Shown here piece after piece: positions 17,757-26,679 of a stretch of DNA of 64,000 bases. Position 1 is the stretch's first letter, and every line of letters begins with the position of its first letter. Origin of the DNA: JAYFRL01 sp034925905 (GTDB lineage: Bacteria; Bacillota; Clostridia; Lachnospirales; Anaerotignaceae); NCBI GenBank assembly GCA_034925905.1, contig JAYFRL010000012.1, positions 4,118-68,117 of the forward strand. The letters run 5' to 3'. Made by a program: the position numbers and the translations under genes. The notes under the pieces were generated by a model. The model worked only from the letters and a program-made list of their open reading frames with translations. It was not told the origin of the DNA and searched no databases.

Positions 17757-18929
17757 ATGAAAAAAATAGTATATTTTGATAATGCGGCGACCACTCCTGT
17801 AAGGGAAGAAGTGTTAAACGAAATGTTGCCATATTTTACCGAAGATTATGGGAATGCATCAAGTGTCTACAGCCTTTCAAAAAAAAGCAAAAGGGCAATT
17901 TTAAAAGCAAGGGAAAGAGTTGCAAACCTTATAGGAGCCGAGCCTTCGGAAATAATATTTACCTCAGGTGGAACAGAAAGCGATAATTTTGCTATAAAAG
18001 GAGTAGCCGATGCCCTGAAGGAAAAGGGAAAGCATATAATAACTACTTCTATAGAACACCATGCTATTTTAAACTCATGCAAAAATCTTGAAGAAAAAGG
18101 ATTTGAAATAACCTATATGCCGGTTGACGAATACGGTATGATAGATGTTTCAGAGCTTGAAAATGCTATAAGAAGCGATACCATATTAATATCTGTAATG
18201 TTTGCGAACAATGAAATAGGGACGATAGAACCGATTAAAGAAATAGGAGAAATTGCAAGAAAGAAAGGAATATATTTTCATACTGACGCCGTTCAGGCGG
18301 CAGGACATGCAAAAATAGATGTTAATGAAATGTGCATAGACCTTTTGTCTGTTTCGGGTCATAAGCTTGGCGCTCAAAAGGGAATAGGAGCCTTATATGT
18401 TAGAAAAGGCGTCAGGTTAAAAAGAGCGATGGACGGAGGAAGCCAGGAAGGCGGGATGAGAGCGGGAACAGAGAATGTCCCGGCAATTGTAGGACTGGGG
18501 AAAGCAGCGGAGCTTTCGGAAACAGAGCTTGATTCGGAGGAGAAAAGGCTTTCTATTATGCGGGATAAACTTATAAAAAGTATACTTGAAAGCATACCTT
18601 TTTCAAGGTTGAACGGTCATCCTGAAAAGAGATTGCCTGGGAATTGCAACATTTCGTTTGAATATATAGACGGAAGCTCTCTTGTGGCAGCTCTTGACAC
18701 ATTTGATATATGCGCTTCAAGCGCTTCCGCGTGCAGCTCTGCTTCACATGAACCTTCGCATGTGCTTACAGCGATAAAATCGGAAGGCGGTTCATTGAGG
18801 TTCAGCTTAGGGCATGGGAACACAGATGAAGAAATAGATTATGTTATATCAGTTTTGCCGCGTATTGTTCAAGGCCTTAGGAATATGTCCCCGGTTTATG
18901 AGGATTACTTGAAAAACAAAGAGCTATGA
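17757..18929 (+). CDS. Cysteine desulfurase (NifS/IscS type)
   Basis: 390 residues from the ATG at 17757 behind TCAAGGAGA. A PLP enzyme that removes sulfur from cysteine as an enzyme-bound persulfide. Visible are the N-terminal YFDNAATTPVREEVL, FTSGGTESDNFAIKG, SIEHHAILN for cofactor stacking, and SVSGHKLGAQKGIGALYV with the Schiff-base lysine (Lys203). The mobile loop ASSASACSSASHEPS carries catalytic Cys326 and looks like the IscS/NifS group I loop. The next gene is mnmA, so at least part of the sulfur goes to tRNA 2-thiouridine. No iscU, iscR or ferredoxin gene is adjacent, so a role in cluster assembly is possible but not shown. Confidence 0.92.
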   Translation: MKKIVYFDNAATTPVREEVLNEMLPYFTEDYGNASSVYSLSKKSKRAILKARERVANLIGAEPSEIIFTSGGTESDNFAIKGVADALKEKGKHIITTSIEHHAILNSCKNLEEKGFEITYMPVDEYGMIDVSELENAIRSDTILISVMFANNEIGTIEPIKEIGEIARKKGIYFHTDAVQAAGHAKIDVNEMCIDLLSVSGHKLGAQKGIGALYVRKGVRLKRAMDGGSQEGGMRAGTENVPAIVGLGKAAELSETELDSEEKRLSIMRDKLIKSILESIPFSRLNGHPEKRLPGNCNISFEYIDGSSLVAALDTFDICASSASACSSASHEPSHVLTAIKSEGGSLRFSLGHGNTDEEIDYVISVLPRIVQGLRNMSPVYEDYLKNKEL

Positions 18930-18968
18930 TATAGAATATAACTATTAAGTCTCCTAAGGATGGGTATT

Positions 18969-20015
18969 ATGGAAAAAACAAAAGTTGTAGTAGGTATGAG
19001 CGGCGGGGTGGACAGCTCTGCTGCGGCATTGCTGCTTAAAAATAAAGGATATGACGTTATAGGAGTGACAATGAGTTTTTTTGATGACTGTTCATGCTTA
19101 GCGTCATTTGAAGATGCGAAGCATGTTGCTGAAAAAATAGGCATACCTCACTATATCATAGATTTTAAGGATGAATTCAAGAAAAAAGTAATAGATTATT
19201 TTATAACTGAATACAGCAATGCAAGGACTCCTAATCCATGCGTTGTCTGCAACAGATTTATAAAATGGGAAGCATTGCTTAGGAGTGCAAAAGAGCTTGG
19301 AGCTTTTAAAATTGCCACAGGGCATTACGCAAGCATTGAAAAACTTGAAAGCACAGGACGGTTTGCCATAAAAACGTCCGAGGCAGGGCAAAAGGATCAA
19401 ACATACGTTTTGTATAGGCTTACGCAGGAGCAGCTTGCAGCAACAATAATGCCTCTGGGAGGCTATAAAAAAAGTGATATAAGAAAGCTTGCAGAGAGCA
19501 TAGACGCTGGAATTTCGAAAAAATCAGATAGCCAGGAAATATGCTTTATACCCGACAACGATTATATAGGGTATATAAACAGGAATTCGGAGATGTCTTA
19601 TCCCGGAGGTAATTTTGTTGATGTTAACGGGAATATTTTGGGTTGGCACAAAGGCATAATAAGCTATACTATAGGTCAAAGGAAAGGTCTTGGGATTTCT
19701 GCCGGCAAGCCTATGTATGTTAAAAAAATAGAAAAAGAAACTAACAACGTAATTTTGTGTGGTAATGAGGATTTATTCTCAAGACGCCTTTTGGCAAACA
19801 ATATAAACTTTGTTTCGGAAGCCTTTATAGAAGGAGAAACAAAAGTTTTTGCAAAAATACGCTATAACCATAAAAAAGCTCCGGCAACAATAAGGATGCT
19901 GTCCGAAGACTTGATAGAATGTGTTTTTGATGAGCCTCAAAGGGCAATAACGCCAGGACAGTCCGCCGTATTTTATAAAGGCGATTATGTTTTATGCGGC
20001 GGAACAATAATATAA
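18969..20015 (+). CDS. mnmA: tRNA-specific 2-thiouridylase
   Basis: 348 residues from the ATG at 18969, 8 bases after AAGGA; the ATG three codons upstream overlaps that site. It adds sulfur to U34 of Glu, Gln and Lys tRNAs using ATP. The N-terminal PP-loop VVVGMSGGVDSSAAALLL activates the tRNA base. The two working cysteines are in TPNPCVVCNRFIKW and SQEICFIPDNDY, and HYASIE and KDQTYVLYRLTQEQL are family blocks. The C-terminal barrel ends GQSAVFYKGDYVLCGGTI. It follows the cysteine desulfurase by 39 bases, an arrangement seen in clostridia where that enzyme supplies its sulfur. Confidence 0.95.
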   Translation: MEKTKVVVGMSGGVDSSAAALLLKNKGYDVIGVTMSFFDDCSCLASFEDAKHVAEKIGIPHYIIDFKDEFKKKVIDYFITEYSNARTPNPCVVCNRFIKWEALLRSAKELGAFKIATGHYASIEKLESTGRFAIKTSEAGQKDQTYVLYRLTQEQLAATIMPLGGYKKSDIRKLAESIDAGISKKSDSQEICFIPDNDYIGYINRNSEMSYPGGNFVDVNGNILGWHKGIISYTIGQRKGLGISAGKPMYVKKIEKETNNVILCGNEDLFSRRLLANNINFVSEAFIEGETKVFAKIRYNHKKAPATIRMLSEDLIECVFDEPQRAITPGQSAVFYKGDYVLCGGTII

Positions 20016-20030
20016 TTTGCAATTGTTTTA

Positions 20031-20073
20031 TAGAATAAATATCCGCCGTTTAAAACGGCGGATATTTATTCTA
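20031..20073. terminator. Bidirectional terminator with 21-bp arms between mnmA and a convergent gene
   Basis: The arms 20031-20051 and 20053-20073 are exact reverse complements; the GC core is CCGCCGTTT/AAACGGCGG. The palindrome contains the stop codon of the minus-strand gene. Confidence 0.8.
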
Positions 20074-21094
20074 TATCTTTTAACATAGCGTTGTCTATAA
20101 TTTTTCTTGTGCCGTCTTTGCATAATATCATGGATTTGTTATAATTTTCACTGATTAAAGTATATGGGGATTCGTTGTAATTTTCTATAACTGCAATTTT
20201 TTCGCAGTTTGGGAGTTCAAGCATTTCTCTTACTATAAATTCGCCCCATTCATCACTCCAATGATGGGAAGATGTGATTAATCTGGAGACAGAAGGTACA
20301 AATGAGGATTTATCAGGCACATTTTTAGCTTCCTTATCTGTTGAGGTAGATAATTCTTGAGTTCTGGATAAATGAATGGTTAGGGGTTCGTTAGGATCCC
20401 ATATTATGTTGCTGTTTTCTTTTATTCTGTCCCATGTGCTTTCTGAAGTATTGGGATTATTTGTAGAGTCGGTGGGTTCGGAAGCTCTATAGGAAACCGA
20501 GGTGTCGGAAAGGCTTGAAGAGTCGGTGCTTTTTATGGTTTCGTTCCAAAGCCTGTTCCAATATGCATCGACATCTTTTCTTATATTCAAAATAGGGACG
20601 AATTCATTGTCAATACATGCATACCCCCGCAAAAAATGGTTTTTTTCAAATGCGCCTATCATTTGGTTGGATTCATCTGTAATAAGTATCATATTTGTAT
20701 TTAATGATGGAATAGATACAAATTCAACTTTTTCAACATTTGAAAGCATATCAACTGTTGATTTGTATTCATAGACATCTCCATTAGGGGTGTAAACTGC
20801 CACAACGGCTTCCTTTGGCAGAGTTTGGATAACTATAACGGCATCATTTTTATTGCCGTCATAAACATTGCTGAAATAGACATTAACAGCAGTTGCGTCT
20901 TTTGGATTAAAATCATCGTCATAACCGACATCTTCAAGAACCTTTTGGACAATTATATTTTTTCCTTCTTCGGTTGACGCATTGCTTAATTCTTGAATTG
21001 TCAATCCGCCAGAAACGCCATAAATTCTTATTGTCAATATAAATATGCTTATAATCGCAAGGGCTGAAAATGTGACAAAAAGCTTTTTTTTCAT
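20066..21094 (-). CDS. Predicted secreted or membrane-anchored protein, unknown
   Basis: A 342-residue protein preceded by AAAGGAGGAAG. Residues 1-26 (MKKKLFVTFSALAIISIFILT and on) form a signal peptide or anchor without a lipobox cysteine. The mature part has a folded N-terminal section (about 35-190) with FSNVYDGNKNDAVIVIQTLPKEAVVAVYTPNGDVYEYKS. A linker rich in Ser, Thr, Asn and Pro follows at about 190-270, then a C-terminal section ending KDGTRKIIDNAMLKDIE. I do not recognise the family. It is likely to sit outside the membrane. It lies between mnmA and the DUF4364-like gene and may share transcription with the latter, although a hairpin separates them. Confidence 0.65.
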   Translation of the reverse strand: MKKKLFVTFSALAIISIFILTIRIYGVSGGLTIQELSNASTEEGKNIIVQKVLEDVGYDDDFNPKDATAVNVYFSNVYDGNKNDAVIVIQTLPKEAVVAVYTPNGDVYEYKSTVDMLSNVEKVEFVSIPSLNTNMILITDESNQMIGAFEKNHFLRGYACIDNEFVPILNIRKDVDAYWNRLWNETIKSTDSSSLSDTSVSYRASEPTDSTNNPNTSESTWDRIKENSNIIWDPNEPLTIHLSRTQELSTSTDKEAKNVPDKSSFVPSVSRLITSSHHWSDEWGEFIVREMLELPNCEKIAVIENYNESPYTLISENYNKSMILCKDGTRKIIDNAMLKDIE

Positions 21095-21156
21095 ATGGCT
21101 TCCTCCTTTATTTAAAATATATGCTTAAAGGGAGGTCTTTAATTCGCTTAAAAAAA

Positions 21157-21180
21157 TAAAAGCCGCTTAAGCGGCTTTTA
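21157..21180 (-). terminator. Terminator after the DUF4364-like gene
   Basis: A perfect palindrome AAAAGCCGCTT/AAGCGGCTTTT. Read on the minus strand it is followed by a long T-run (complement of 21150-21157). Confidence 0.75.
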
Positions 21181-21192
21181 AATAAATTATAA

Positions 21193-21744
21193 TTATGCTT
21201 CGGTTTGTTCTTGTTCTTTTGACAATGAAGAAAATATTGACGCATAAAGGTTTGAAGCATTCTTCTTCCAATTATTACATATAAGCTTAGATTGTTCTTT
21301 TGTTGGCACAAGCACGCTTATTTCCATAAGGCTGCTTCCGTCAGTATCGTAAACTCCGCATTTAACAACAAACTGATCATTTACCTCCGGGAAATAATTT
21401 GCATTTACCGAATATTCATTTTTTATCCTTTTTGAATTTTGATGGATATAAATATTAATTTTGTTTTTAACATTATCAGAAACATGAGTTATAAACAGGG
21501 CTAAAAGCTCCGCACCCGTTTCAGTCAAATTATATCTGACGAAATTATTATCCTTAAATCTTGTTAACGCTCCGGCGTCAACAAGCTCTGCAAGATATTG
21601 CTGAAGAGTGAAGTAATCCATAAATTCGTTTTCGAGTACGAACTGGCATATCTCGCTGTTTGATATGGGGATATCTATTTTACTTACAATAAGCAGGAGT
21701 AAAAGCTTGTTTTCCGCCAATTGACCGAGTGATTCTGTCGACAA
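21193..21744 (-). CDS. DUF4364-like winged-helix protein
   Basis: 183 residues from a TTG at 21744, chosen because GAGGTG lies at the right distance; an ATG 12 codons upstream has no such site. The N-terminal 75 residues look like a winged helix: LAENKLLLLLIVSKIDIPISNSEICQFVLENEFMDYFTLQQYLAELVDAGALTRFKDNNFVRYNLTETG. The rest is a small alpha/beta domain ending in an acidic Glu/Gln tail. The order and motifs resemble the DUF4364 family found in clostridia, whose function is unknown. It is divergent from dgt. A regulatory role is plausible from the fold but untested. Confidence 0.65.
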   Translation of the reverse strand: MSTESLGQLAENKLLLLLIVSKIDIPISNSEICQFVLENEFMDYFTLQQYLAELVDAGALTRFKDNNFVRYNLTETGAELLALFITHVSDNVKNKINIYIHQNSKRIKNEYSVNANYFPEVNDQFVVKCGVYDTDGSSLMEISVLVPTKEQSKLICNNWKKNASNLYASIFSSLSKEQEQTEA

Positions 21745-21903
21745 TTCAACACACCTCAATTGCTTTGATATATAAAACATAGCATTATTATATCACAATT
21801 TTTAATATAGCAAATAAAAAATTTAGCTTTAATTGGCTTTATAAAGAGGAAAAACATTAAAAAAGCAGTATATATAAATAGTGGAACAAAAGGAGGAGCC
21901 TTT

Positions 21904-22914
21904 ATGCTAAACCTAAGAGAAAAACAGGAAAAAATAGAAGCTATGATTTTAAGTCCGCATGCAACAAAAAGCGCGGACACCAAAGGCCGTGATTTTTACG
22001 AAGAAAAATGCGACATACGAACGGATTTTCAGCGTGACCGAGATAGGATAATACATTCAAAAGCTTTCCGCAGGCTAAAACATAAAACCCAGGTTTTTAT
22101 TTCACCCGAAGGAGATCATTACAGGACAAGGCTTACCCATACGCTTGAAGCGGCACAAATAGCAAGAACCATTGCCCGCGCTCTGGGTTTAAACGAAGAC
22201 CTTACGGAGGCTATAGCCTTAGGGCATGATTTAGGGCATACTCCGTTTGGGCACGGAGGCGAATATACTCTTAATAAATTATGTCCGCTGGGTTTTGAGC
22301 ATTGCGCACAAAGCCTTAGAGTTGTGGAAAAAATAGAGAAAGACGGAGAAGGCTTAAACCTCACATGGGAAGTTAGAGACGGAATCTTAAACCACAGAAC
22401 CACAGGAACCCCGTCTACGCCCGAAGGTCGTGTCTTAAAGCTTTCAGACAAGATAGCATATATAAATCATGATATAGACGATGCCTTGCGTGCAGGAGTG
22501 CTTAAAGAAGCTGAAATTCCTTCCGAAGTGGTTTTAGTTATAGGTGATTCTCCAAGCCACAGGATAAATAATATAATAAGAGATGTTATATCAAACAGTA
22601 TTGACCAGGACAAAATATCTATGAGTCCGTTGATGGATAAAACCTTTAAGATACTTCGGGAATTTATGTTTGAAAAGGTCTATTTAAGTGAACGGGCGCT
22701 AAAAGAAAGGAATAAAGTTTTTCATATTATCTCTGCGATGTATGGATACTTTTTAAAAAATCCGGATGAAATGCCGGCTGAATTTTTAAAGCTTTTAGAT
22801 ATGGGAGAAGTAAAAGAAGCCGTTGCTTGTGATTACATAGCCGGGATGACAGACCATTTTGCAATTCAAAAATACAAAGAGCTTTTTGTACCTAATCCGT
22901 GGGATGTTTTTTAA
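21904..22914 (+). CDS. dgt: Deoxyguanosinetriphosphate triphosphohydrolase-like protein
   Basis: 336 residues behind AAAGGAGGAG, starting ATG at 21904. An HD-domain enzyme that releases triphosphate from deoxynucleoside triphosphates. Seen are FQRDRDRIIHSKAFRRLKHKTQVF, THTLEAAQIARTIARALGLNEDLTEAIALGHDLGHTPFGHGGE with the HD metal pair, and the later KLSDKIAYINHDIDD with the distal Asp. The length is that of the short Gram-positive dGTPase-like group. It precedes dnaG and rpoD, an arrangement common in clostridia. Exact nucleotide preference cannot be read. Confidence 0.92.
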   Translation: MLNLREKQEKIEAMILSPHATKSADTKGRDFYEEKCDIRTDFQRDRDRIIHSKAFRRLKHKTQVFISPEGDHYRTRLTHTLEAAQIARTIARALGLNEDLTEAIALGHDLGHTPFGHGGEYTLNKLCPLGFEHCAQSLRVVEKIEKDGEGLNLTWEVRDGILNHRTTGTPSTPEGRVLKLSDKIAYINHDIDDALRAGVLKEAEIPSEVVLVIGDSPSHRINNIIRDVISNSIDQDKISMSPLMDKTFKILREFMFEKVYLSERALKERNKVFHIISAMYGYFLKNPDEMPAEFLKLLDMGEVKEAVACDYIAGMTDHFAIQKYKELFVPNPWDVF

Positions 22915-22954
22915 TTTTTAATTTAAACAGGGGAGCAACTTTTTTAAAAATAAA

Positions 22955-22983
22955 TTGTATATATGTACAAAAGTTTTTATATT
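22955..22983 (+). promoter_or_regulatory. Promoter before dnaG
   Basis: TTGTAT (22955-22960) and TATATT (22978-22983) with a 17-base spacer, 55 bases before the dnaG start. Confidence 0.45.
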
Positions 22984-23037
22984 AAAAGGATTTTTGAAAA
23001 CTATGTCGAAATACATATAAATAAAGAGGGAGATAAA

Positions 23038-24825
23038 ATGTATTATTCGCAGGAGCTTATTGAAGAAATACGCGCCCAAAACGACATAGTCGACGTTATA
23101 GGAAGCTATGTGAAGCTTAAGCAAAAGGGCTCGTCATATTTTGGCCTTTGTCCGTTTCATAAGGAAAAAACGGCTTCTTTTTCTGTCAATGCCGAACGCC
23201 AGTTTTATTATTGCTTTGGCTGCGGAGCTGCGGGAAATGTTATAAGCTTTATAATGCAAATTCAAAACTGTGATTTTAACGAAGCTTTGAAGTTTCTCGC
23301 GGATAGGGTTCATATAGAGCTGCCGGAAGGCGATGCTTTAAGGAAAACCAATGCCATTGCGAAAAAAAATGAACGGCTTTTTGAAATGCATAAATTGGCG
23401 GGACGCTTTTTTTATGAAACCCTTCATTCTCCCGAGGGCAAGGACGCTGTTTCATATGTTGAGGGCAGGAAGGTGTCGGAGGGCATACAAAAAAAGTTTG
23501 GTCTGGGTTTTGCTCCTGATTCTAAGGACAAGCTCTATAAATTTTTATCTGAGAAAGGCTTTGGTGACGAGGAGTGCTTGGCTTCAGGACTTGTTTTAAC
23601 AAATAAATATGGCAATGGCATGAGGGACAGGTTTTATAACAGGCTTATGTTCCCTATATTTGATGTGAACGGAAGGATAGTTGGCTTCGGAGGAAGAAGC
23701 ATAGACGCTTCTATGCCTAAATACCTTAATTCGCCTGAAACCTCTATTTTTAACAAAAGCAAAAATTTGTACGGCTTAAACTTTGCCAAAAAAACAAGAT
23801 TCAGAGAAATAATACTTGTTGAAGGCTATATGGACGCAATAAGCATATATCAGGCAGGCTATCATAATGTTTCCGCAACATTGGGGACAGCTCTTAATCA
23901 GAACCATGCTTCGGTTCTTAAGAAATATGCGGATAGCGTTATTTTGCTTTATGACAGTGACGAAGCTGGAACAAATGCGGCATTAAGAGCCCTTTCTATT
24001 CTTAATTCTTCAGGCTTTAAAGTTAAAGTTCTTCAGGTTACGGGGGGGAAAGACCCTGATGAATACATAAAAGAATTTGGTTCGAAGGAGTTCGGCAGGC
24101 TTTTAGTTTCAGCAAAAAGCCATGTGGATTTTCAGATAAAATGCGCAGGTAAAAAATATGACCTTGCAAGAACCGATGATAAAATAAAATATACCACCGA
24201 CGTAGCCTTAATTCTCTCAAACCTTCAAACTGAAATAGAAGAGGAAGCTTATATAAAAGACGCTTCTTTGCTTACAGGTATATCCCAAGGCGCAATAAAA
24301 TCAGAGATAAATAAAATAAAGGCCTCCAAAGATTTAAACATAACAAGATTTGAAGTGGTAAACGGTCCAAGGCTTAAGTCAAGCTATCGTTCTTTTGAGA
24401 AAAAGAATAAAAAAGCTTTAAACGAAGCCCAAAAGGATGTTTTAAATATTTGTTCTATCAACAGGGATATATTCGATAAAATAAAGGAATATGTAAAACC
24501 GGATGATTTTTTTGATATATACCGTAATTTAGCCGAAATAGTATTTGAACTTTGTGAAAAAAAACAGGCTGTTTTCCCGGGAGAGGTTTTAAATCATTTT
24601 GAAGACCCGTCAGACCAGCAGCAGGTTGCGGAGGTTTTTGCATCCGATTGTGAATATGAAACATTTAGAGACTTGGAAAGAGCCGTTAATGACGATATAA
24701 AAATTATAAAAAAAGCAAATATTGACGCTGCGGCGGAGAATCCGTCGTCTATAGACGAGATATACAACCTTAATAAAGAAAGAGTAAAGCTTGAAGCTTT
24801 GTATATTACACTTTCAGATGGTTAA
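23038..24825 (+). CDS. dnaG: DNA primase
   Basis: 595 residues from the ATG at 23038 behind AGAGGGAGA; the frame is open further upstream but without a ribosome site. It makes RNA primers for replication. The N-terminal zinc finger reads CPFHKEKTASFSVNAERQFYYCFGCG (CHCC type). The catalytic TOPRIM core has LVEGYMDAISIYQAGYHNVSATLGTAL with the metal-binding Glu and LLYDSDEAGTNAALRAL with the DSD triad. The C-terminal part is the helicase-binding domain. Together with rpoD 33 bases on it forms the classic macromolecular synthesis operon, here without rpsU. Confidence 0.96.
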   Translation: MYYSQELIEEIRAQNDIVDVIGSYVKLKQKGSSYFGLCPFHKEKTASFSVNAERQFYYCFGCGAAGNVISFIMQIQNCDFNEALKFLADRVHIELPEGDALRKTNAIAKKNERLFEMHKLAGRFFYETLHSPEGKDAVSYVEGRKVSEGIQKKFGLGFAPDSKDKLYKFLSEKGFGDEECLASGLVLTNKYGNGMRDRFYNRLMFPIFDVNGRIVGFGGRSIDASMPKYLNSPETSIFNKSKNLYGLNFAKKTRFREIILVEGYMDAISIYQAGYHNVSATLGTALNQNHASVLKKYADSVILLYDSDEAGTNAALRALSILNSSGFKVKVLQVTGGKDPDEYIKEFGSKEFGRLLVSAKSHVDFQIKCAGKKYDLARTDDKIKYTTDVALILSNLQTEIEEEAYIKDASLLTGISQGAIKSEINKIKASKDLNITRFEVVNGPRLKSSYRSFEKKNKKALNEAQKDVLNICSINRDIFDKIKEYVKPDDFFDIYRNLAEIVFELCEKKQAVFPGEVLNHFEDPSDQQQVAEVFASDCEYETFRDLERAVNDDIKIIKKANIDAAAENPSSIDEIYNLNKERVKLEALYITLSDG

Positions 24826-24858
24826 AATAACAGTTAGCGTGAGAAAGGAAGGGTTTTT

Positions 24859-25932
24859 TTGAAAACAATTGAAGAAAGTCAATTGGCGTCCAGGTTAAAA
24901 GAGCTTGTAATTATCGGCAAAAAGAAAAAAGGCGTTCTTGAGTATAAAGAGATTATGGAGTGCCTTGGAGATATGGAGCTTGACACGGATCAGATTGATA
25001 AAATATACGAATATTTTGAATCTCAGGGCATAGACGTACTCGGCTCAATGGAAATTGAGGAGGAAATCGAAAAAGAAGTTGATTTAACTTTACCCGAAGG
25101 AATAAACATAGATGACCCTGTCCGTATGTATCTTAAGGAAATAGGCAAGGTCCCCCTTTTGTCGGCTGATGAAGAAATATATCTTGCACAGAAGATGGAG
25201 GAAGGCGACGAAGAAGCTAAGAAAAAACTTGCCGAAGCTAATTTAAGGCTTGTTGTAAGCATTGCCAAAAGATATGTTGGAAGAGGAATGCTTTTCCTTG
25301 ATCTTATCCAAGAAGGGAATTTAGGCTTAATAAAAGCGGTTGAAAAGTTTGATTACAGAAAAGGCTATAAGTTCAGCACCTATGCAACATGGTGGATAAG
25401 GCAGGCAATAACCAGGGCAATAGCCGACCAGGCCAGAACTATCCGTATTCCTGTTCATATGGTTGAAACAATAAATAAGCTTATAAGGGTTTCAAGGCAG
25501 CTTTTACAGGAGCTTGGCAGGGAACCGACGGCAGAAGAGCTTGCTTCAGAAATGCAGATGTCATATGATAAAGTAAGAGAAATAATGAAAATAGCGCAGG
25601 AGCCCGTTTCTCTTGAAACGCCTATAGGCGAAGAGGAGGACAGCCATTTGGGCGATTTTATCCCGGATGACGATATTCCGGCTCCGGCCGAGGCTGCAGC
25701 TTTCACCCTTCTTAAAGAGCAGCTGATAGAAGTTTTAGATACGCTTACAGACAGGGAAGAAAAAGTCTTAAGGCTAAGGTTTGGGCTTGACAATGGACGT
25801 GCAAGAACTCTTGAAGAAGTTGGAAAAGAATTTAATGTAACAAGGGAAAGAATAAGGCAAATAGAGGCAAAAGCTCTCCGTAAGCTCAGGCATCCCAGCA
25901 GAAGCAAAAAACTTAAGGATTATCTTGAGTAA
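24859..25932 (+). CDS. rpoD: Primary sigma factor of RNA polymerase
   Basis: 357 residues, starting at TTG 24859 behind AAAGGAAGGG. It gives RNA polymerase its specificity for the TTGACA/TATAAT promoters seen across the window. Region 1.2 is [22 protein letters not shown]. Region 2 has [60 protein letters not shown], with the -10-melting aromatic residues. Region 3 follows. Region 4.2 is [31 protein letters not shown], which contacts -35. Region 1.1 is short, as in other Gram-positive SigA proteins. Also called sigA. Confidence 0.97.
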   Translation: MKTIEESQLASRLKELVIIGKKKKGVLEYKEIMECLGDMELDTDQIDKIYEYFESQGIDVLGSMEIEEEIEKEVDLTLPEGINIDDPVRMYLKEIGKVPLLSADEEIYLAQKMEEGDEEAKKKLAEANLRLVVSIAKRYVGRGMLFLDLIQEGNLGLIKAVEKFDYRKGYKFSTYATWWIRQAITRAIADQARTIRIPVHMVETINKLIRVSRQLLQELGREPTAEELASEMQMSYDKVREIMKIAQEPVSLETPIGEEEDSHLGDFIPDDDIPAPAEAAAFTLLKEQLIEVLDTLTDREEKVLRLRFGLDNGRARTLEEVGKEFNVTRERIRQIEAKALRKLRHPSRSKKLKDYLE

Positions 25933-25992
25933 ACAATAAAGAGGGGCTTTAAATTTTGGAGCTCCTCATTTTTATATTTTAAAGGTGTTTCT

Positions 25993-26679
25993 ATGGATAT
26001 TTCAAAACGTTTAAAAATGATAGCAAATCAAATAAGAGGTTGCGAATGCCTTGCCGATATAGGAACAGACCATGCATATCTGCCGATTTATCTTTTAAAA
26101 GAAAAAAAGATAAAAAAGGCGATAGCATGTGACATCAATCCAGGGCCGCTTAAAAAAGCCGAAGAAAACGTAACCTGCTATGGGTTTTTAAAGGATATAT
26201 CTTTGCGCCTCTCAGACGGCTTAAGAGGCCTTAGCGCAGGAGAAGCCGATGCTGCTGTTATAGCGGGCATGGGAGGTTTTCTTATAATCGATATATTAAA
26301 AGCCTCGCCGGAGGTTGCAAAGAGCTTTAAAAAGCTTATCCTTCAGCCGCAGCTTAATATTGACAAGGTAAGGAGATACATACACTTAATGGGGTTTTCC
26401 ATCGAAAACGAAGATATGATTTTTGAAGACGGTAAATATTATACCGTTATAAATGCTGTCCCCGGTGCTGAAAGTTACGGCGAACCGGATTATCTTTTCG
26501 GGAGGAAGCTAATTGAAAATAAAAATCAGGTTTTTAAAAATTATGCTGTTCAAAAGCTTGATAAAAACAATAAAATCATAGAAACTCTCTTGAAAAATGG
26601 CAAAGAAAAACCGGGGGAAAGAATGTCCGAAATTGAATATGAAAACAAAATTCTTAAGGAGGTGCTTTCATGTCTTTAA
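25993..26679 (+). CDS. trmK: tRNA (adenine(22)-N1)-methyltransferase
   Basis: 228 residues behind AAAGGTG. It methylates N1 of A22 in the D-loop region of tRNAs in Gram-positive bacteria. Motif I is CLADIGTDHAYLPIYLL, followed by AIACDINPGPLKKAEENV, LRLSDGLRGL, the active-site strand VIAGMGGFLI and LILQPQLNIDKVRRY. The last third is a helical extension typical of TrmK. It overlaps the next gene by 10 bases, and the trmK/Nif3-like pair downstream of rpoD is conserved across Firmicutes. Confidence 0.92.
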   Translation: MDISKRLKMIANQIRGCECLADIGTDHAYLPIYLLKEKKIKKAIACDINPGPLKKAEENVTCYGFLKDISLRLSDGLRGLSAGEADAAVIAGMGGFLIIDILKASPEVAKSFKKLILQPQLNIDKVRRYIHLMGFSIENEDMIFEDGKYYTVINAVPGAESYGEPDYLFGRKLIENKNQVFKNYAVQKLDKNNKIIETLLKNGKEKPGERMSEIEYENKILKEVLSCL

